This document shows positions 8,179 to 16,788 of a stretch of 64,000 nt of DNA, piece by piece. Source of the stretch: Streptomyces sp. NRRL F-2580 (GTDB lineage: Bacteria > Actinomycetota > Actinomycetes > Streptomycetales > Streptomycetaceae); the NCBI RefSeq assembly GCF_000720115.1, contig NZ_JOIR01000029.1, forward strand, positions 62,001-126,000, in the 5' to 3' direction. Under the pieces are notes generated by a model that saw nothing but the letters and a program-made list of their open reading frames with translations, did no database searches and was not told where the DNA came from. Position 1 is the stretch's first letter; each line of letters starts with the position of its first letter. The position numbers and the translations under genes are program-made.

Positions 8179-8838
8179 ATGAGTGACGATCGGCCGGAGA
8201 AGCCGTTGCCGGAGCTGAGGGCGTCGGATGCCGACCGGGACCGGGTGGCGGAGCGTCTGCGGGACGCCGTCGCCGAGGGCCGGCTCGACATGGAGGAATT
8301 CGAGGAGCGGCTGGAGGTCGCGTACAAGTCCCGGACGTACGCGGAACTGGAACCGCTGACTCGGGACCTGCCGGCGGCGGCGGGGCCGGCCGCGCAGCCG
8401 GTGCCGGCCGCCGGGTCGGCGGCTGCGCCGTGGTCGGGGCGGATCGGCGGGGCGGGGACCTCCACGCCGGCGGTCGCGGTCATGTCGGGGTTCCAGCGCA
8501 AGGGCCGCTGGACGGTGCCCGCGCGTTTCGACGCGGTGGCGTTCTGGGGCGGCGGCGAACTGGACCTGCGCGAGGCGGACTTCGCGCAGCGCGAGGTGGT
8601 GATCAACTGCGTCGCGATCATGGGCGGCATCGAGATCACGGTGCCGCCGGGGGTGGAGCTCGACGTACGGGGCTTCGGCTTCATGGGCGCCTTCGACCAG
8701 CGCCACAGCCCGGGCCCGTCCGTGCCGGGCGCCCCCCGGGTCGTCATCACGGGCTTCGCCTTCTGGGGCGGCGTCGAAATCAAGGTCAAGCCCCCGAAGC
8801 GCCCCTTGGACGGCCCTTCGCTCCGCAAGGAGCTGTAA
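8179..8838 (+). CDS. DUF1707 and LiaF-like C-terminal domain protein
   Basis: 219 residues. An N-terminal DUF1707 segment (about 13-65: RASDADRDRVAERLRDAVAE...LDMEEFEERLE) is linked by an Ala/Pro-rich stretch to a beta-rich LiaF-like/DUF2154 domain (about 110-215) with repeated GGIEI and FWGGVEIKV strands. Such proteins are implicated in sensing or responding to envelope stress in actinobacteria. No signal peptide or membrane helix is evident, so it probably acts at the inner face of the membrane. ATG at 8179; CATAGT lies about 8 nt before it, consistent with a leaderless message. Confidence 0.8.
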   Translation: MSDDRPEKPLPELRASDADRDRVAERLRDAVAEGRLDMEEFEERLEVAYKSRTYAELEPLTRDLPAAAGPAAQPVPAAGSAAAPWSGRIGGAGTSTPAVAVMSGFQRKGRWTVPARFDAVAFWGGGELDLREADFAQREVVINCVAIMGGIEITVPPGVELDVRGFGFMGAFDQRHSPGPSVPGAPRVVITGFAFWGGVEIKVKPPKRPLDGPSLRKEL

Positions 8839-9471
8839 CGCCGGTCCGATGGCCACCTGCGGGCGCCCGTCGACCACGATGCTTCACGGCAGCCCGCGCG
8901 CCGAGAAGCGGTGCACGGGACCGTGTTCCGCCCGCCGCGCCTCCCGCGAAGCCTCCGGCCTGCGGCACCGCCCGCCAGGGGGCCCGGACGGAGCCGCTCG
9001 GTGGTGCGGCTTCGGCCGCCGGGTGCCGTTGCTCGGGGTCGGGGCGACATCCCCCCGTCGTGGCAGCTACCCGGACAGGGACCGTGGCCCTGGCCCGGCC
9101 TGCTACCGGGCCGGCGGCCCGTGGGGTGCGGGGCCGGGGTGCTCTCCCCGCCGCAGCCCGCCGGTCGTACGGCACGGGGCACCGAGCCTCCCGTACCGCA
9201 GCCCGCGCGGGAGCGGGACGGCGCGGCGACCCGTACGGCCCGTCGCGGCGCGGCAGCCCGGCACGGCGCGCGGCGACCGTACGGCCCGTCGCGGCGCGGC
9301 AGCCCGGGCTCGGGCTCCGGTACAGGGGCCCGCTGGGAGCGGGAGGCCGGGCGCGGCCTCCCGTACCGCAGCCCCCGCAGGAGCGAAAGGGCGTGGCGGG
9401 AACTCCTCGGGCTACCCAGGAGTCGGATGCTATGGAGACAAAACCGGCGCCCCGGGGGAAGGCAGGAGCAC
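8839..9471. repeat. 633-bp gene-free interval with direct repeats
   Basis: Open frames here have arginine/proline-rich translations with no recognisable domain, so I treat the interval as non-coding. It contains a perfect 31-bp direct repeat at 9231-9261 and 9277-9307 (starting CCGTACGGCCCGTCGCGG; 46-bp period) and a degenerate repeat starting CCTCCCGTACCGCAGCCC near 9188 and 9358. The DUF445 ribosome site (GGCAGGAG) lies at the right end. Confidence 0.65.
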
Positions 9472-10812
9472 GTGGAGAACCGCAGCACAGCCGGAGGCAC
9501 CGCCCCGCCGCCGGCGCCACCACCCGTAGCGCCGCCCGCCCGCGGAGCGTTCGTGTTCAACGCCGCGGACGAGGAGCGCCGGCGCGGTGTCCGGCGGATG
9601 AAGACCATCGCGACCGGCCTGCTGATCCTGGTCGCGCTGGTCTACGTACTGGCCAAGTACGCCCAGCACGCGTGGGGCGCCGGCGGCTGGGCCGCGTACG
9701 TGGCCGCCGCGGCCGAGGCCGGCATGGTCGGCGCGCTCGCGGACTGGTTCGCCGTCACCGCCCTCTTCAAGCGGCCGCTCGGCCTGCCCATCCCGCACAC
9801 CGCGATCATCCCGACCAAGAAGGACCAGCTCGGCGTCACCCTCGGCGAGTTCGTCGGCGAGAACTTCCTCTCCTCCGACGTGGTCCGCGCCCGCCTCCAC
9901 GCGCTCGGCATCGGCGGCCGCCTCGGGGCCTGGCTGGCCGAGCCCGCCCACGCGGACCGGGTCACGGCCGAGCTGGCGGCCGCCCTGCGCGGGGCGCTGA
10001 CCGTACTGCGCGACTCCGACGTGCAGGCCGTCGTCGGCGAGGCGATCACCCGGCGCGCGGAGGCCGCCGAGATCGCGCCGGGCATCGGCAAGACCCTGGG
10101 TCGGGTCGTCGCGGACGGCGGCCACCGCCGGGCCGTCGACCTGATCTGCGCCAAGGCCCACGACTGGCTGGTCACGCACGGGGACTCGATCACGGACGCG
10201 GTCCAGGGCGGCGCCCCCGGCTGGACCCCGCGGTTCGTGGACCGCAAGGTGGGCGAGCGCGTCTACAAGGAGCTGCTCCGTTTCGTCACGGAGATGCGGG
10301 ACGTGCCCGAGCACCCGGCGCGCGGGGCGGTGGACCGGTTCCTGCGGGACTTCGCGGCCGACCTCCAGTCGGACACCGAGACGCGCGCGAGGGTGGAGCG
10401 CCTCAAGTCCGAGATCCTGGCGCGCGACGAGGTCCAGGACGTCATCGCCTCGGCCTGGTCGGCGATCCGCTCGATGATCATCTCGGCGGCGGAGGACGAG
10501 CAGAGCGAGCTGCGCCTGCGGGTCCGCGCCTCGCTGATCTCCCTGGGCGCGCGGCTGGCCACCGACGGCGGGCTGCAGGCGAAGCTGGAGGGCTGGATCG
10601 AGGGCGCGGTCGTCTACGTAGTCACCACCTACCGGACCGAGATCACCTCGCTGATCACGGACACGGTGGCGGGCTGGGACGCCGAGCACACCTCCCGCAA
10701 GATCGAGGCCCACATCGGCCGCGACCTGCAGTTCATCCGGATCAACGGCACGGTGGTCGGCGCCCTGGCGGGCCTGCTGATCCATTCGGTGTCCCGCGCC
10801 TTCGGGGCGTAG
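9472..10812 (+). CDS. DUF445 family membrane-associated protein
   Basis: 446 residues. After a Pro/Ala-rich N-terminus (1-25) there is a membrane segment (about 46-62, TIATGLLILVALVYVLAKYA) and the DUF445 core with GMVGALADWFAVTALFKRPL, the family hallmark, then a long alpha-helical, probably coiled domain and a C-terminal hydrophobic segment (VVGALAGLLIHSVSRAF). The family is widespread and uncharacterised. The GTG at 9472 was chosen because GGCAGGAG lies 7 nt upstream; an ATG at 9427 is in frame but has no ribosome site. Confidence 0.85.
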   Translation: MENRSTAGGTAPPPAPPPVAPPARGAFVFNAADEERRRGVRRMKTIATGLLILVALVYVLAKYAQHAWGAGGWAAYVAAAAEAGMVGALADWFAVTALFKRPLGLPIPHTAIIPTKKDQLGVTLGEFVGENFLSSDVVRARLHALGIGGRLGAWLAEPAHADRVTAELAAALRGALTVLRDSDVQAVVGEAITRRAEAAEIAPGIGKTLGRVVADGGHRRAVDLICAKAHDWLVTHGDSITDAVQGGAPGWTPRFVDRKVGERVYKELLRFVTEMRDVPEHPARGAVDRFLRDFAADLQSDTETRARVERLKSEILARDEVQDVIASAWSAIRSMIISAAEDEQSELRLRVRASLISLGARLATDGGLQAKLEGWIEGAVVYVVTTYRTEITSLITDTVAGWDAEHTSRKIEAHIGRDLQFIRINGTVVGALAGLLIHSVSRAFGA

Positions 10813-10827
10813 CCCCCGGAGAGGACG

Positions 10828-11814
10828 CTACGGGAGCGGCAGCTCCAGCTGGGCGTGCCCGCGGGCGGTGACGCCCGGCGGCGCGGGGCGGGCCGCGCCC
10901 AGGGCGAGGAGGGCGCGCAGGGCGCCGATCACGTCCACCGGCCGGTCCCGGAGGATCGCCGGGGTGGTACTGGCGACCAGGACGCCGTGGGACTCCAGGC
11001 GCAGCCGGCGGTGCAGCGTGGCCTGCCAGGCGTCGCGCGTGTAGTGGTACTCCGCGGAGTCGACCTCCAGTGCCACGCCCTCCTCGGGCCAGTACGCGTC
11101 CGGTGTGGCGAGGAACGTGCCGTCGGGCGCGTAGAGGCGGGCGTTCCACAGCGGTGCCGGCAGGTCCGTGGCCGACAGGGTGTCGCGGGCGCGGCCCTCG
11201 GCGATCGAGCGGACCCCGGCGAGCAGTTCCGCGGCGGCGGCGCGGACGGCGGGGCGGTGCCGGACGCGGCCGGCGCGCAGTTCGGCGTGCAGGTCGTGGG
11301 GGTGGCACCAGCCGCCCTGGACGACGTTCGCGAGGACGGAGCGCACCAGGTCGGGGTCGTCCGTGCGGGCCGCGAAGTCGGCGGCGGCCCGGACCGGGCG
11401 GGCGCTGGGGACGCCGTGGATGTGGATGGTCGCGGGCCAGCGGGCGGTCGGGGCGGGCCGGACGCGGCCGGTGGCCGTCACCGTGCGCGGGGAGCGTACG
11501 AGGACGTGGAGCGGGTCGGGCGGGGCGCCGCGGATGCCGAGGAGTGCGAGTGCGGCGCCGCCGGTGAGGGCGGCGGTCGCCCCGGACAGCGGGTCCGCGG
11601 CGGGCGCGGCGGCGTACAGGACGGCGGACAGCGCGTGCTGCCGGGCGTCCGGCGGGCCGGTCTGCAGGAGGTACACGCGTGGCAGGAGCCGCTGCCAGGG
11701 CCCTGCGCGGCGGCTGCGGCCGCTGATGGTGGCGGCCGGGATCCCGGCCCGCCTGAGCTGGTGGTGGGTGGCCATGTTGAGCTGGCGCTGGGCGACGGCG
11801 ACGCGTGTGATCAT
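10828..11814 (-). CDS. AbiEi-like N-terminal / DUF559-like C-terminal protein
   Basis: 328 residues. The N-terminus (about 5-65: RQLNMATHHQLRRAGIPAAT...GPWQRLLPRVYLL) resembles the winged-helix segment annotated as AbiEi antitoxin-like in actinobacteria. The C-terminus (about 235-295) has EVDSAEYHYTRDAWQATLHR followed by GVLVASTTPAIL, the pattern of DUF559/Vsr-like restriction-endonuclease folds. No toxin gene is adjacent, so a toxin-antitoxin role is not supported. It converges with the DUF445 gene (15 nt between stops). Function unknown; DNA binding or cleavage is an inference. Confidence 0.65.
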   Translation of the reverse strand: MITRVAVAQRQLNMATHHQLRRAGIPAATISGRSRRAGPWQRLLPRVYLLQTGPPDARQHALSAVLYAAAPAADPLSGATAALTGGAALALLGIRGAPPDPLHVLVRSPRTVTATGRVRPAPTARWPATIHIHGVPSARPVRAAADFAARTDDPDLVRSVLANVVQGGWCHPHDLHAELRAGRVRHRPAVRAAAAELLAGVRSIAEGRARDTLSATDLPAPLWNARLYAPDGTFLATPDAYWPEEGVALEVDSAEYHYTRDAWQATLHRRLRLESHGVLVASTTPAILRDRPVDVIGALRALLALGAARPAPPGVTARGHAQLELPLP

Positions 11815-11848
11815 GCCCGGGGTATGCCCGGTGGGGTGCGGGCGACGC

Positions 11849-12385
11849 TCAGGCCGAAGGGTGGTTCGGGGCGAGGAAGACGACGACGCCGTTCTCCGTT
11901 CCGGGCAGCGGGGTGACCTCGTGCCAGCCGAGCCGGCGGTAGGTGGCGACGGTGTCGGTGGCCATGCGTGCGGTGAGGAGCCAGGCGCGGGCGTCCGGGG
12001 CGTCGGCGGTGATCTCGGCGAGGAGGGCGCGGCCGGTGCCGTGGCCGCGGGCGTGCGGGCGTACGGCGAGCTCGTCGATCTCCAGGGCGCCGATGAGGAG
12101 TTCCCGTACGCGCGGTCGGCCGAGCTGTGCGGTGACCTGTCCGTAGGCCCGGTCGGTGGGGAAGGTCCTGGGGGTCAGCCAGGCGGTGGCGAATCCGTCG
12201 ATGCCGACGGCCGACTGGGCGAAGGCGGTACGGAACCCCGTGCGGCGGCTGTCGGCCTGGAGCCGGGCGGCGAACTGGCGAATGGTTTCTTCGCCTTCGT
12301 TCCACGGCGGAGCGGAGAAGACCTCGCTGTAGGCGTCGGCGAGTTCGTCCGACAGGTCCAGGACGGCCCGTCCATAACAGATCAC
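11849..12385 (-). CDS. GNAT family N-acetyltransferase
   Basis: 178 residues with the GNAT core: EIDELAVRPHARGHGTGRAL at about 105-124 contains the acetyl-CoA pyrophosphate loop (R-x-x-G-x-G/A form, here RGHGTG), and a later strand LLTARMATDTVATYRRLGWHE matches the C-terminal motif. The substrate is not predictable. It lies 34 nt upstream of the DUF559-like gene on the same strand and could share its transcript. Confidence 0.75.
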   Translation of the reverse strand: MICYGRAVLDLSDELADAYSEVFSAPPWNEGEETIRQFAARLQADSRRTGFRTAFAQSAVGIDGFATAWLTPRTFPTDRAYGQVTAQLGRPRVRELLIGALEIDELAVRPHARGHGTGRALLAEITADAPDARAWLLTARMATDTVATYRRLGWHEVTPLPGTENGVVVFLAPNHPSA

Positions 12386-12805
12386 GTTTGCAGCTCCTTG
12401 GGCCGGCTTGGGCGGCTTCGGTCGTATCGCCCCTCTCAGAGAGTGAATCTACGCCGGGAAGGTTCCCTGGAGAGCAGGTGCACGGATCCGGAGGGTGTGC
12501 GACAAATCCGACTTCCGTACGGTGTCGCGGACGGCCCGTATCGGAGGCGTACGGGCGGACGTTGAACGGGTGGAGCGCGAAGCCGAACGCATCGCACGAC
12601 CCGCAGGAACCGCAGGAACAGCACGACTCGCAGACCCGCAGACCCGCAGACCCGCAGGACCGTACGACTCGCAGACCCGCAGGACCCGTACGACTCGCAG
12701 ACCCGCAGGCCCCGCAGGACCCGCAGACCCGCAGGACCCCAGGACCCGGACCACCCGTACGACCCGCAGGACCCGTACGACTCGCATGACACCCCGGAGC
12801 CCAGC
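12386..12805. repeat. 420-bp gene-free interval with octamer and decamer tandem repeats
   Basis: From about 12590 to 12790 the DNA consists of CAGACCCG octamers and CCCGTACGAC/CAGGACCCGT-like units. Since 8 and 10 are not multiples of three, the DPQ/DPYD-type reading moves from frame to frame: the last ~60 nt before the next gene read in its frame as PQDP..HPYDPQDPYDSHD, but further upstream that frame becomes Arg/Thr-rich. This looks either non-coding or like a decayed, slippage-prone N-terminus of the next gene. Confidence 0.65.
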
Positions 12806-13000
12806 GTGCCGACGAACACCCTCATCACCCGCCTCCTGGTCGCTCTCGGGGGCTGCGCCGTGGCGTTCTTCATCATCCTGGGGGTGATGGCGGTGCTCCC
12901 CCGCGCCGTTCAGGACTCCCTCCCGCCCGGTGTCCTCGGCGGAGCCGTCGTGGTGCTGGGGGTGGCGGCCGCGCGCCGCTTCACCCGGCGGGCGCGTTAG
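12806..13000 (+). CDS. Small membrane protein
   Basis: 64 residues from a GTG, with two hydrophobic segments (about 8-32 and 40-55) and a basic C-terminus RRFTRRAR, suggesting a hairpin with both ends in the cytoplasm. No family recognised. The upstream repeat DNA reads in frame for about 20 codons as Asp/Pro/Gln/Tyr-rich sequence, so the true start may be earlier. It is followed after 39 nt by another small membrane protein. Confidence 0.5.
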   Translation: MPTNTLITRLLVALGGCAVAFFIILGVMAVLPRAVQDSLPPGVLGGAVVVLGVAAARRFTRRAR

Positions 13001-13039
13001 CCTCGACCGATGACGTCCGAACGGCCGGAGGCCCCCACC

Positions 13040-13336
13040 ATGGCGCAGATCCCCACCTCACTCGTGGCCGCAGCCGGCCTCGTCGGCGGCTACGCCGCCG
13101 CCCGCTGGACCGGCAGGCGCCCCCTCGGCGGCGTGGTCCTCGCGGCCGCCGGCACCGTCGCCGCCCGCGAATGGCACCGCCGCACGACCCCGACGACGAC
13201 GGCCCTCCTCGGCGCGGCCTACATCGCCGCCTTCGCGGCCTCCCACCCCTTGGCCAAGAAGATCGGCCCCTGGCCCGCCGTCTTCACCGCCGCCACCACA
13301 ATGGCCGCAGCCGCCTACACCACGGCCGACCGCTGA
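13040..13336 (+). CDS. Small hydrophobic protein, probably membrane
   Basis: 98 residues, mostly Ala/Gly-rich helices (VAAAGLVGGYAAARWTG, VVLAAAGTVAARE, ALLGAAYIAAFAASH, AVFTAATTMAAAAYTTAD), likely four short membrane segments. The ATG at 13040 was preferred to the one at 13010 because CGGAGG lies 8 nt upstream. Streptomycetes carry similar conserved small proteins without known function. Confidence 0.6.
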   Translation: MAQIPTSLVAAAGLVGGYAAARWTGRRPLGGVVLAAAGTVAAREWHRRTTPTTTALLGAAYIAAFAASHPLAKKIGPWPAVFTAATTMAAAAYTTADR

Positions 13337-13367
13337 CCCGCCATTGATCCTTTGGCATGATGCGCGC

Positions 13368-14294
13368 ATGACTGCGCCTTCAAGATCCGTTGCGTTCGGT
13401 ACCCCTGACGGTGTGGCTGAGGGGGACTGGTTCAAAGGGCACGTAGAGCTCCACGCCCACGGAGTCCATCGCTTCAGCGGCCGCGGAATCGCGGGCACCG
13501 AGAAGACGGGCGCCGACTCCATCGTGCTCTCCGGTGGGTACATAGACGATCGCGATGAAGGCGACGTGATCGTCTATACGGGCGAAGGGGGCCGCGACCG
13601 GGACTCGGGGCGGATGGTCGCCGATCAGTCCCTTGGGGAGCGGGGCAACGCTGCGCTGGTCGTATCCCAGGCCATGGGACATCCCGTACGAGTGATCGAA
13701 GGCCTCGGGGTCACCCGCGGCAAGCGCCGCCGAGCAACCCAGGGATACCGCTATCGCGGGCTGTTCAGGGTGGCCGACCACTGGCTGACGGTCGGACAGG
13801 AAGGCTTCGTCATCTGCCAGTTCCAGCTGCTCAAGATCGAGCCTGGGCAGCTGCCGACCCCTCAACCGGTGGACCCGTTGGGCTGCGCTGAGACGCCCTT
13901 CGAGGAGCAGGCCCGGCGCTACATCTCGCAGGACCGATTGGTGCGGGACTCCACGGTCGTGCGCGCGGTGAAGAAGATGTACGACAACACCTGCCAGATA
14001 TGTCGCGCGCGGCTGATCGTTTCCCTGGAAGGTGAGGCGTACAGCGAAGCAGCGCACATACAGGCCGTCGGAAAGCCGCACTTGGGCCAGGACAGGATCG
14101 AAAACGTACTGTGCCTGTGCCCCAACTGCCACGCGTTGTTCGACCGAGGCGCACTGCAGCTGACGGACGAACTCGACGTGATCGACGGAATCACCGGTCG
14201 GTTCCGCGCGGCGCTTGCGCAAGCCAAGGGGCACAACATAGGCATCGAGTTTGCGCGCAAGCACCGCGAGCGGTGGGCGAACCGGCTCCCCTAG
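13368..14294 (+). CDS. SRA–HNH modification-dependent (type IV) restriction endonuclease
   Basis: 308 residues. The first half is an SRA/YDG domain (about 10-150) with GGYIDDRDEGDVIVYTGEGG and DQSLGERGNAALVVSQ, a base-flipping fold that reads 5-methylcytosine or related modified bases. The C-terminal half is an HNH nuclease with CQIC (209-212), the catalytic EAAHI (about 228-232) and LCLCPNCHALF (about 249-258). This is the SRA–HNH arrangement of Sco5333/Tbis1-type enzymes and McrA-like proteins that restrict methylated incoming DNA. ATG at 13368; CATGAT lies shortly before it, suggesting a leaderless transcript. Recognition specificity is not visible. Confidence 0.88.
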   Translation: MTAPSRSVAFGTPDGVAEGDWFKGHVELHAHGVHRFSGRGIAGTEKTGADSIVLSGGYIDDRDEGDVIVYTGEGGRDRDSGRMVADQSLGERGNAALVVSQAMGHPVRVIEGLGVTRGKRRRATQGYRYRGLFRVADHWLTVGQEGFVICQFQLLKIEPGQLPTPQPVDPLGCAETPFEEQARRYISQDRLVRDSTVVRAVKKMYDNTCQICRARLIVSLEGEAYSEAAHIQAVGKPHLGQDRIENVLCLCPNCHALFDRGALQLTDELDVIDGITGRFRAALAQAKGHNIGIEFARKHRERWANRLP

Positions 14295-14331
14295 GGGGTG
14301 GGAGCGTGGTGGCTGCCGCCCCCGGGGCTCT

Positions 14332-15327
14332 TCAGCCCCCGTGGCATTCCGCGTACGGCTTGCCCGACGTGCACCAGCAGGGGTTGGTGGGGGTGGGGGG
14401 CCAGGGGGTGGCTTTGCCGCGGGCGGCGAGGGTGGTGGCGTATTCGGCCAGGAGGGACGGGGAGGCCGGGGAGGTCTTCTCGGAGGCCGCGAAGGCCTCG
14501 TAGGAGGGGACGCTCGCGGTGACGATGCCGAGGTTCGTGGTGCCCGAGGCGGCCAGGGCGCGCAGCGAGGTCTCGATCTCCCTCAGGTGGGCCTCGTGCG
14601 AGGCGTACTCCGTGGCGAGGGTGGGGTACGAGGTGACGAGCTCGGCCAGTTCGCGTGCGGGCCAGTGGAGGATCGCCACCGGGAACGGGCGGGAGAGGGC
14701 CGCGCGGCGGTCGCCCAGTTCGGCGCGCAGGCGGGCGATCTCGGCGCGCAGTTCGGCGGGGTCGTCGGAGCCGAGCGCCCAGATGCGCTTCGGGTCGTGG
14801 AGCTCGTCCAGGGGGATCGGGCCGATGTGACGGGTGTCGGCGACCATGTCCCAGTCGTCGTGCGTGCGCCCGAGGAGGCGGCGTACCCGGTGGCGACCCG
14901 TCAGGAGGGCGGTGGTGGCCTGGGTGAGCGGGTCGTCCTCCGTGATGAGGAGGGTCGCCGCTTCGGTGAAGCACTCGTGCGAGGCCTCCAACTCGTCGTG
15001 GGCCTCCAGGGCTTCCGCGATGACCTCCCACGGCGCCGGGTCCTTGGGTGAGGCGGCGCGGATGCCCGAGATGAGGGCGCGGGCCTCCGGCTCGTGGCCG
15101 TACTCCCAGAGGTTCGCCGCCTGCAGGGCCTTGATCAGATGGGGGTCGGAAGGGGAGGAGGAGAGGAGTTGGTCGTAGAGGGCGCTCGCCCGGTCGCGTG
15201 CGTCGGCCAGTTCGAGGTGGGCCGCGGCCTGGAGGAGCAAGGGCTCCTGGTCCTCGGGGTAGCGGGTCGCCGTGCGGATGAGGCGCTCGGCTTCGGCGAT
15301 GTGCTCGGCAGGCGTGTCGGGGCGCAT
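14332..15327 (-). CDS. TPR-repeat protein with SEC-C zinc motif
   Basis: 331 residues. About 1-145 form helical pairs of TPR type (EDQEPLLLQAAAHLELADAR; KALQAANLWEYGHEPEARAL). The extreme C-terminus has the SEC-C zinc-binding motif NPCWCTSGKPYAECHG. The combination is typical of cytoplasmic scaffold or quality-control proteins, with the zinc motif used for protein contact as in SecA tails. It converges on the SRA–HNH gene (37 nt). Function unknown. Confidence 0.8.
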   Translation of the reverse strand: MRPDTPAEHIAEAERLIRTATRYPEDQEPLLLQAAAHLELADARDRASALYDQLLSSSPSDPHLIKALQAANLWEYGHEPEARALISGIRAASPKDPAPWEVIAEALEAHDELEASHECFTEAATLLITEDDPLTQATTALLTGRHRVRRLLGRTHDDWDMVADTRHIGPIPLDELHDPKRIWALGSDDPAELRAEIARLRAELGDRRAALSRPFPVAILHWPARELAELVTSYPTLATEYASHEAHLREIETSLRALAASGTTNLGIVTASVPSYEAFAASEKTSPASPSLLAEYATTLAARGKATPWPPTPTNPCWCTSGKPYAECHGG

Positions 15328-15374
15328 GGTTCACACCGTACTGCCGCTGGTCAGTTGACGGGGGAGGACTTAAG

Positions 15375-16211
15375 GTGCCGCCCGTGCGGGATCACATACC
15401 GGTGGTGGTTCAGGGGAGTGGTCGGCGGGCGCGCCGGGCCGGTCTCGTGGGGGTGCTGTGGGCCGCCGCCGAGCTGACCGTCACCGTGGGCGTGGTGGTG
15501 TTGTTGCTGGTGGTGCACCAGGTGTGGTGGACCAACCGGCAGGCCGCGGCCGCCGCGCAGGACCGGGTCCAGGCCCTGGAGCGGGCCTGGGGGCAGGATC
15601 CCGCACCTGGCGCACCTGGCGCACCTGGCGCACCTGGCCCGTCTGGCGCACCTGATCTTCCGGAGCCGGCCGTGACCGTTCCCGTAGCTGGACCTGAACC
15701 CGTCCCCGCCGAGACGGCCGGGCTCGGGGCCGGGCCGTCCCGGTCCGCCCGGCCCGCCGTCGCGCAGCGGGACCGGGCGTACGCCGTCCTGCGCATCCCG
15801 CGCCTGGGGCTCGTCGTCCCCGTCGCGCAGGGGATCGACAAGCGGGCCGTCCTCGACAAGGGCTACGTCGGGCAGTACCCCGGGACCGCCGGGCCCGGGG
15901 AACGGGGGAACCTCGCGCTGGCCGGCCACCGGAACACCCACGGCGAGCCCTTCCGGTACATCAACCGGCTGCGGGCGGGCGACGAGCTGATCGTCGAGGT
16001 ACGGGGGCGCAGGTTCACCTACGTGGTCGGGAGGACGCTGGGCGAGACGACCGAGCGGGACACCGGTGTGATCGCGCCCGTGCCGCGGAGCGTGGTGAAG
16101 CCGGACCAGGGATATGCCGAGCCCGGCGCGTACATCACCCTCACCACCTGCACGCCCGAGTACAGCTCCAAGTACCGGCTGGTGGTCTGGGGGACCCTGA
16201 AGCCCTCCTGA
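15375..16211 (+). CDS. Class E sortase
   Basis: 278 residues. An N-terminal membrane anchor (about 26-50) is followed by an Ala/Pro-rich linker and the sortase barrel. Catalytic residues are visible: His in LAGHRNTHGEPF (about 185), Cys in TLTTCTPEYSSK (about 259) and Arg in KYRLVVWG (about 269). Class E enzymes of actinobacteria prefer LAxTG sorting signals and join surface proteins to peptidoglycan. A LAHTG protein is encoded at 21523 in the same window. GTG start with GGGGAGGA 7 nt upstream. Confidence 0.9.
   Translation: MPPVRDHIPVVVQGSGRRARRAGLVGVLWAAAELTVTVGVVVLLLVVHQVWWTNRQAAAAAQDRVQALERAWGQDPAPGAPGAPGAPGPSGAPDLPEPAVTVPVAGPEPVPAETAGLGAGPSRSARPAVAQRDRAYAVLRIPRLGLVVPVAQGIDKRAVLDKGYVGQYPGTAGPGERGNLALAGHRNTHGEPFRYINRLRAGDELIVEVRGRRFTYVVGRTLGETTERDTGVIAPVPRSVVKPDQGYAEPGAYITLTTCTPEYSSKYRLVVWGTLKPS
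15605..15650 (+). repeat. 9-bp tandem repeat in the sortase linker
   Basis: Units of GCACCTGGC encode GAPGAPGAPGPSGAP in the extracytoplasmic linker, keeping frame. It probably sets the distance between membrane and catalytic barrel. Confidence 0.7.
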
Positions 16212-16338
16212 CCCGCAAGCCGGCCCTCCTGACCCTCAGGTCCTCCCTGCCCGGTTCCGTTGTCAGCGGGGCCCGTTACCATCGAACGCGTACGTGAACG
16301 CGCGTGCCGGAGTCCGGAGTGGAGAGGGGGAGGTCCGT

Positions 16339-16656
16339 ATGGCCAACGTGTTCGCCCGGGCCTCGCGAGCCCTCGCCGTGCTGCTCCCTCTCGTGCTGCT
16401 CGGGGGAGTCCTCGGGCTGTTCGCCGGCGAGAGCGGGCTGGGCGCCGTCGTGGTCGCCCTCGCGGCCACCGTCGCCGTGGGCACCGAGGCCCTGGCCGCC
16501 GCCACACGGCTCGTGCGGCCCGTGCCGCCGCACCGCATACGCACCGCGATACGTGATCGCGAGCAGCGCACGGCGTTCCTGCCGCAGCGTGATCCCGACG
16601 CCTCGGGCCGGTCCCGGCCCAGGGCACCCGGCCGCGCCCTCCTGACGGCCGCGTAG
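16339..16656 (+). CDS. DUF6412-type small membrane protein
   Basis: 105 residues with two hydrophobic segments (about 10-30 and 35-57) and a basic cytoplasmic tail. In streptomycetes genes of this kind sit directly before a short YidC-like insertase gene, as here (132 nt). ATG at 16339 is preceded by GGGGGAGG. A role linked to membrane insertion is inferred from position only. Confidence 0.65.
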   Translation: MANVFARASRALAVLLPLVLLGGVLGLFAGESGLGAVVVALAATVAVGTEALAAATRLVRPVPPHRIRTAIRDREQRTAFLPQRDPDASGRSRPRAPGRALLTAA

Positions 16657-16788
16657 GGGCGCGCAGTACATCCTGTTGTCGTGCTTGTTCTCGCCTTCTG
16701 CTGACTGATCACTGTTGTCGCCCCTCGCGGGTCGTCACGCCGAAATGCATGTCTTTCGACGTTCGACGAGACCCTTCGGAGGGCCCAC

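Noticed and set aside
10828..11814. Type IV toxin–antitoxin system based on the AbiEi-like N-terminus
   Set aside because: No AbiEii-type nucleotidyltransferase toxin adjacent; the C-terminal part looks like DUF559 instead.
12590..12800. Possible CRISPR-like array
   Set aside because: Units of 8-10 bp without unique spacers and without cas genes; simple tandem repeats.
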